Assembly: GCF_002252755.1 (NCBI RefSeq)
Contig: NZ_NHOY01000078.1
Location: forward strand, 289 to 64,288
DNA length: 64,000 nt
Reading direction: 5' to 3'
Source of the DNA: Halorubrum sp. Hd13
GTDB lineage: Archaea > Halobacteriota > Halobacteria > Halobacteriales > Haloferacaceae
The position numbers and the translations under genes are program-made. The notes below the pieces were generated by a model that did not search any database, had not been told where the DNA came from, and saw only the letters and a list, made by a program, of their open reading frames with translations. Positions 62,241 through 64,000 of this stretch are shown piece after piece. Each line of letters starts with the position of its first letter. The stretch's first letter is position 1.

Positions 62241-62332
62241 TTCTGTGGAGTACACCGGTCCCAGTACAGCCTACCAGTTCCAGCTGTGCACGTCAAATTG
62301 TGTGGAAACCGTCCCGGATTGTGAAGGCAGAA

Positions 62333-62340
62333 TCCTTATG
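62333..62340 (+). promoter_or_regulatory. TATA-like box of the AglF-like gene
   Basis: TCCTTATG ends 26 nt before the ATG at 62366, predicting a leaderless transcript. Confidence 0.5.
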
Positions 62341-62365
62341 ATTGCCTGAACTGAACTGTCGGATC

Positions 62366-63130
62366 ATGAAAGCAGTCGTACTCGCGGCCGGCAAGGGCAC
62401 GCGCCTCCGCCCGCTCACGGACGACAAGCCCAAGGGGATGGTCGAGGTCGCCGACAAACCCCTCATCACCCACTGCTTCGATCAGCTGATCGACCTGGGC
62501 GCCGACGAACTCATCGTCGTCGTCGGCTACATGAAGGAGAACATCATCGACCACTACGGCGACGAGTACGAGGGCGTCCCAATCACCTACACCCACCAGC
62601 GCGAACAGAACGGGCTCGCCCACGCGCTGCTCACCGTCGAGGAGCACATCGACGACGACTTCATGCTTATCCTCGGCGACAACATATTTCAAGCCAACCT
62701 CCAGGACGTGGTCCGTCGCCAGCGTGAAGACCGTGCAGACGCCGCCTTCCTCGTCGAGGAGGTCCCCTGGGAGGAGGCCTCCCGCTACGGCGTCTGTGAC
62801 ACCAACCAGTACGGCGAGATTACGGACGTCGTCGAGAAGCCAGAAGACCCGCCGAGCAACCTGGTGATGACCGGCTTTTACACCTTCTCACCCGCGATCT
62901 TCCACGCGTGTCACCTAGTTCAGCCCTCCAATCGTGACGAGTACGAGATCAGCGATGCGATCGATCTCCTCATCCAGTCCGGCCGCACCATCGACGCGAT
63001 CGGCCTCGACGGCTGGCGCATCGATGTCGGCTATCCTGAGGATCGTGACGAGGCGGAGCGTCGTCTCACTGAGGGTGCCGAGAACGAACCAGAACAGAGT
63101 CCAGACAGTACCATTAAATCAGACGGGTGA
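62366..63130 (+). CDS. aglF: AglF-like sugar nucleotidyltransferase
   Basis: A 254-residue enzyme beginning MKAVVLAAGKGTRLRPLTDD followed by KPKGMVEVADKPLI, the glucose-1-phosphate nucleotidyltransferase signature with NTP loop and substrate lysine. VVVGYMKENIIDHYGDEYEG, LILGDNIFQANLQ (metal Asp) and DVVEKPEDPPSNLVMTGFY complete the family set. WRIDVGYPEDRDEAERRL is the typical C-terminal helix. Haloferax AglF makes UDP-glucuronate precursor from glucose-1-phosphate in the AglB pathway, and this protein is close in style, so the symbol is tentative. It would supply UDP-glucose for the epimerase or transferases. It stands alone between two divergent/convergent neighbours. Confidence 0.87.
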   Translation: MKAVVLAAGKGTRLRPLTDDKPKGMVEVADKPLITHCFDQLIDLGADELIVVVGYMKENIIDHYGDEYEGVPITYTHQREQNGLAHALLTVEEHIDDDFMLILGDNIFQANLQDVVRRQREDRADAAFLVEEVPWEEASRYGVCDTNQYGEITDVVEKPEDPPSNLVMTGFYTFSPAIFHACHLVQPSNRDEYEISDAIDLLIQSGRTIDAIGLDGWRIDVGYPEDRDEAERRLTEGAENEPEQSPDSTIKSDG

Positions 63131-63312
63131 TTTTCGGACGGTTTCGGTGAAAACAAGAATCGAATAATCTGTCTTATCTTGGACTCTTATACCAGAGTGT
63201 CGAGTGTACTTTAGTTGTAAGTCAGCGCTCTCTCAGGAAATCAACACCATATACAAAACCTATTTTAGACGCCAAGCTTCCCAGATGTCCGCTCCGGACC
63301 GCTCACCGACAG

Positions 63313-64000
63313 TTACCTGCGAATCGTCGACATGACATCAAGTCCAACCTTCCAAATCTGGCGCACAACGAGCTTCAGATCGTAGGTGAACGACTGCTGT
63401 TTGACGTACTGCAGATCATATCGAAGCTTCTCTTCGGGATCCGTGCTTTTCGCGCCATTCACCTGCGCGAGTCCTGTGAGCCCCGGCTTAACGAACCACC
63501 GCTTGCGCCACGACTGTTCTTGCGCCTCCAACAACGATTCTTCCTCAGTCCACACGGCTCGAGGGCCGACAACGCTCATGTCGCCGACGAGAATTGACCA
63601 CAGCTGAGGAATCTCATCAAGATGGGTCTGTCGCAACACGCGCCCTACACGCGTAATCCGGCCATTCTCATCATCGTCAATCGGCTCAACGGATTCACTC
63701 TCTGGCTTCATCGACCGGAATTTGAACACTTCGAACGTCTCACCGAACACCGCCGTACGGTCTTGACTGTACAGGATCGGCCCACCATCATTCATCTTGA
63801 TTACCACCGCAATTACACAGATGACGGGACTCAACAGGACCAGCCCGGCCACAGCAAACACAACATCGAAGCCGCGCTTGAGCATGTGGTCTTGGATGTC
63901 CCACGGCTCAACATCGACGCTGACGAGTGCGCCGACCTCGCTGTCTGCAGTCAACACGCGGTCAGCTTGATCGCGGTGAACAAGCGCATCAACACCGTGT
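63313..64000 (-). CDS. Polyprenyl glycosylphosphotransferase (initiating sugar transferase), N-terminus outside window
   Basis: The frame runs to the right edge (residues HGVDALVHRDQADRVLTAD precede the first in-window start candidate), so the 5' part is missing. The C-terminal catalytic domain is complete: MLKRGFDVVFAVAGLVLLSP, a membrane helix; GPILYSQDRTAVFGETFEVF and KFRSMKPESE; SVVGPRAVWTEEESLLE; and KPGLTGLAQVNGAKS, the WbaP/WcaJ-type signatures. These enzymes transfer a sugar-1-phosphate from a nucleotide to a polyprenyl phosphate, the first step of lipid-linked glycan synthesis. In this window it would start the chain that the glycosyltransferases extend. Confidence 0.9.
   Translation of the reverse strand, partial: HGVDALVHRDQADRVLTADSEVGALVSVDVEPWDIQDHMLKRGFDVVFAVAGLVLLSPVICVIAVVIKMNDGGPILYSQDRTAVFGETFEVFKFRSMKPESESVEPIDDDENGRITRVGRVLRQTHLDEIPQLWSILVGDMSVVGPRAVWTEEESLLEAQEQSWRKRWFVKPGLTGLAQVNGAKSTDPEEKLRYDLQYVKQQSFTYDLKLVVRQIWKVGLDVMSTIRR

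Noticed and set aside
1-64000. tRNA or rRNA genes
   Set aside because: I saw no convincing T-arm plus acceptor pairing or rRNA-like stretches when reading both strands; a dedicated tRNA scan would settle this.

Overview
The window is haloarchaeal chromosomal DNA. Predicted proteins are strongly acidic. The core genes are very GC-rich. Several genes are archaea-specific or haloarchaeal: an AglB oligosaccharyltransferase, a PGF-CTERM S-layer glycoprotein and a CetZ tubulin. Many starts look leaderless, with a TATA-like box about 26-30 nt before the ATG. A Halorubrum-like member of the Haloferacales fits, but that placement is inference.

Layout. (1) 0-7.8 kb is a GC-rich core segment: a medium-chain oxidoreductase cut by the window edge, an M20 amidohydrolase, a 43-residue membrane peptide, a CapA-type lipoprotein, a DUF368 (PopT-type) polyprenyl-phosphate translocase and AglB. 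(2) 7.8-15.2 kb is a lower-GC glycan block with two GT2 enzymes, a GT61 enzyme, two alkaline-phosphatase-superfamily proteins and a flippase, followed by a decayed ISH8/IS4-type transposon. (3) 17-24 kb carries the S-layer glycoprotein with its own promoter and terminator, a decayed homing-endonuclease-repeat gene, a second STT3-like protein and a VanZ-like protein. (4) 24-34.9 kb carries a CARDB-repeat surface protein, an UppP-like phosphatase, CetZ, a DUF4330 pair, an NDP-sugar epimerase, an RNase Z-like hydrolase and a sugar nucleotidyltransferase. (5) 35-47.2 kb is a second AT-richer glycan island: four more alkaline-phosphatase-superfamily proteins, a flippase, a methyltransferase, an O-antigen-ligase-like protein, one GT2 and two GT4 enzymes. 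(6) 47.3-58.8 kb is an accessory block: winged-helix regulators, a tightly overlapping operon ending in a PD-(D/E)XK nuclease, a TnpB tail, a VapBC-type pair, and two related large proteins of unknown function, one broken by an in-frame TGA. (7) 58.8-60.5 kb has no convincing gene. (8) 60.5-64 kb has an RNA ligase operon, an AglF-like nucleotidyltransferase and an initiating sugar-phosphate transferase cut by the window edge.

How they fit together. Most of the window serves surface glycosylation. Nucleotidyltransferases and the epimerase make activated sugars. The sugar-phosphate transferase starts lipid-linked chains. GT2, GT4 and GT61 enzymes extend them. The methyltransferase and the alkaline-phosphatase-superfamily enzymes probably modify them, and flippases export them. 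AglB, and perhaps the STT3 paralogue, move them to the S-layer protein encoded in the same window. DUF368 and UppP-like proteins are good candidates for recycling the polyprenyl carrier. The most unusual points are the AglB-DUF368 gene pair, six cytosolic-looking alkaline-phosphatase-superfamily proteins that share a C-terminal L-G-Y motif, the uncharacterised nuclease operon, and a gene split by TGA exactly where its paralogue appears to have tryptophan.
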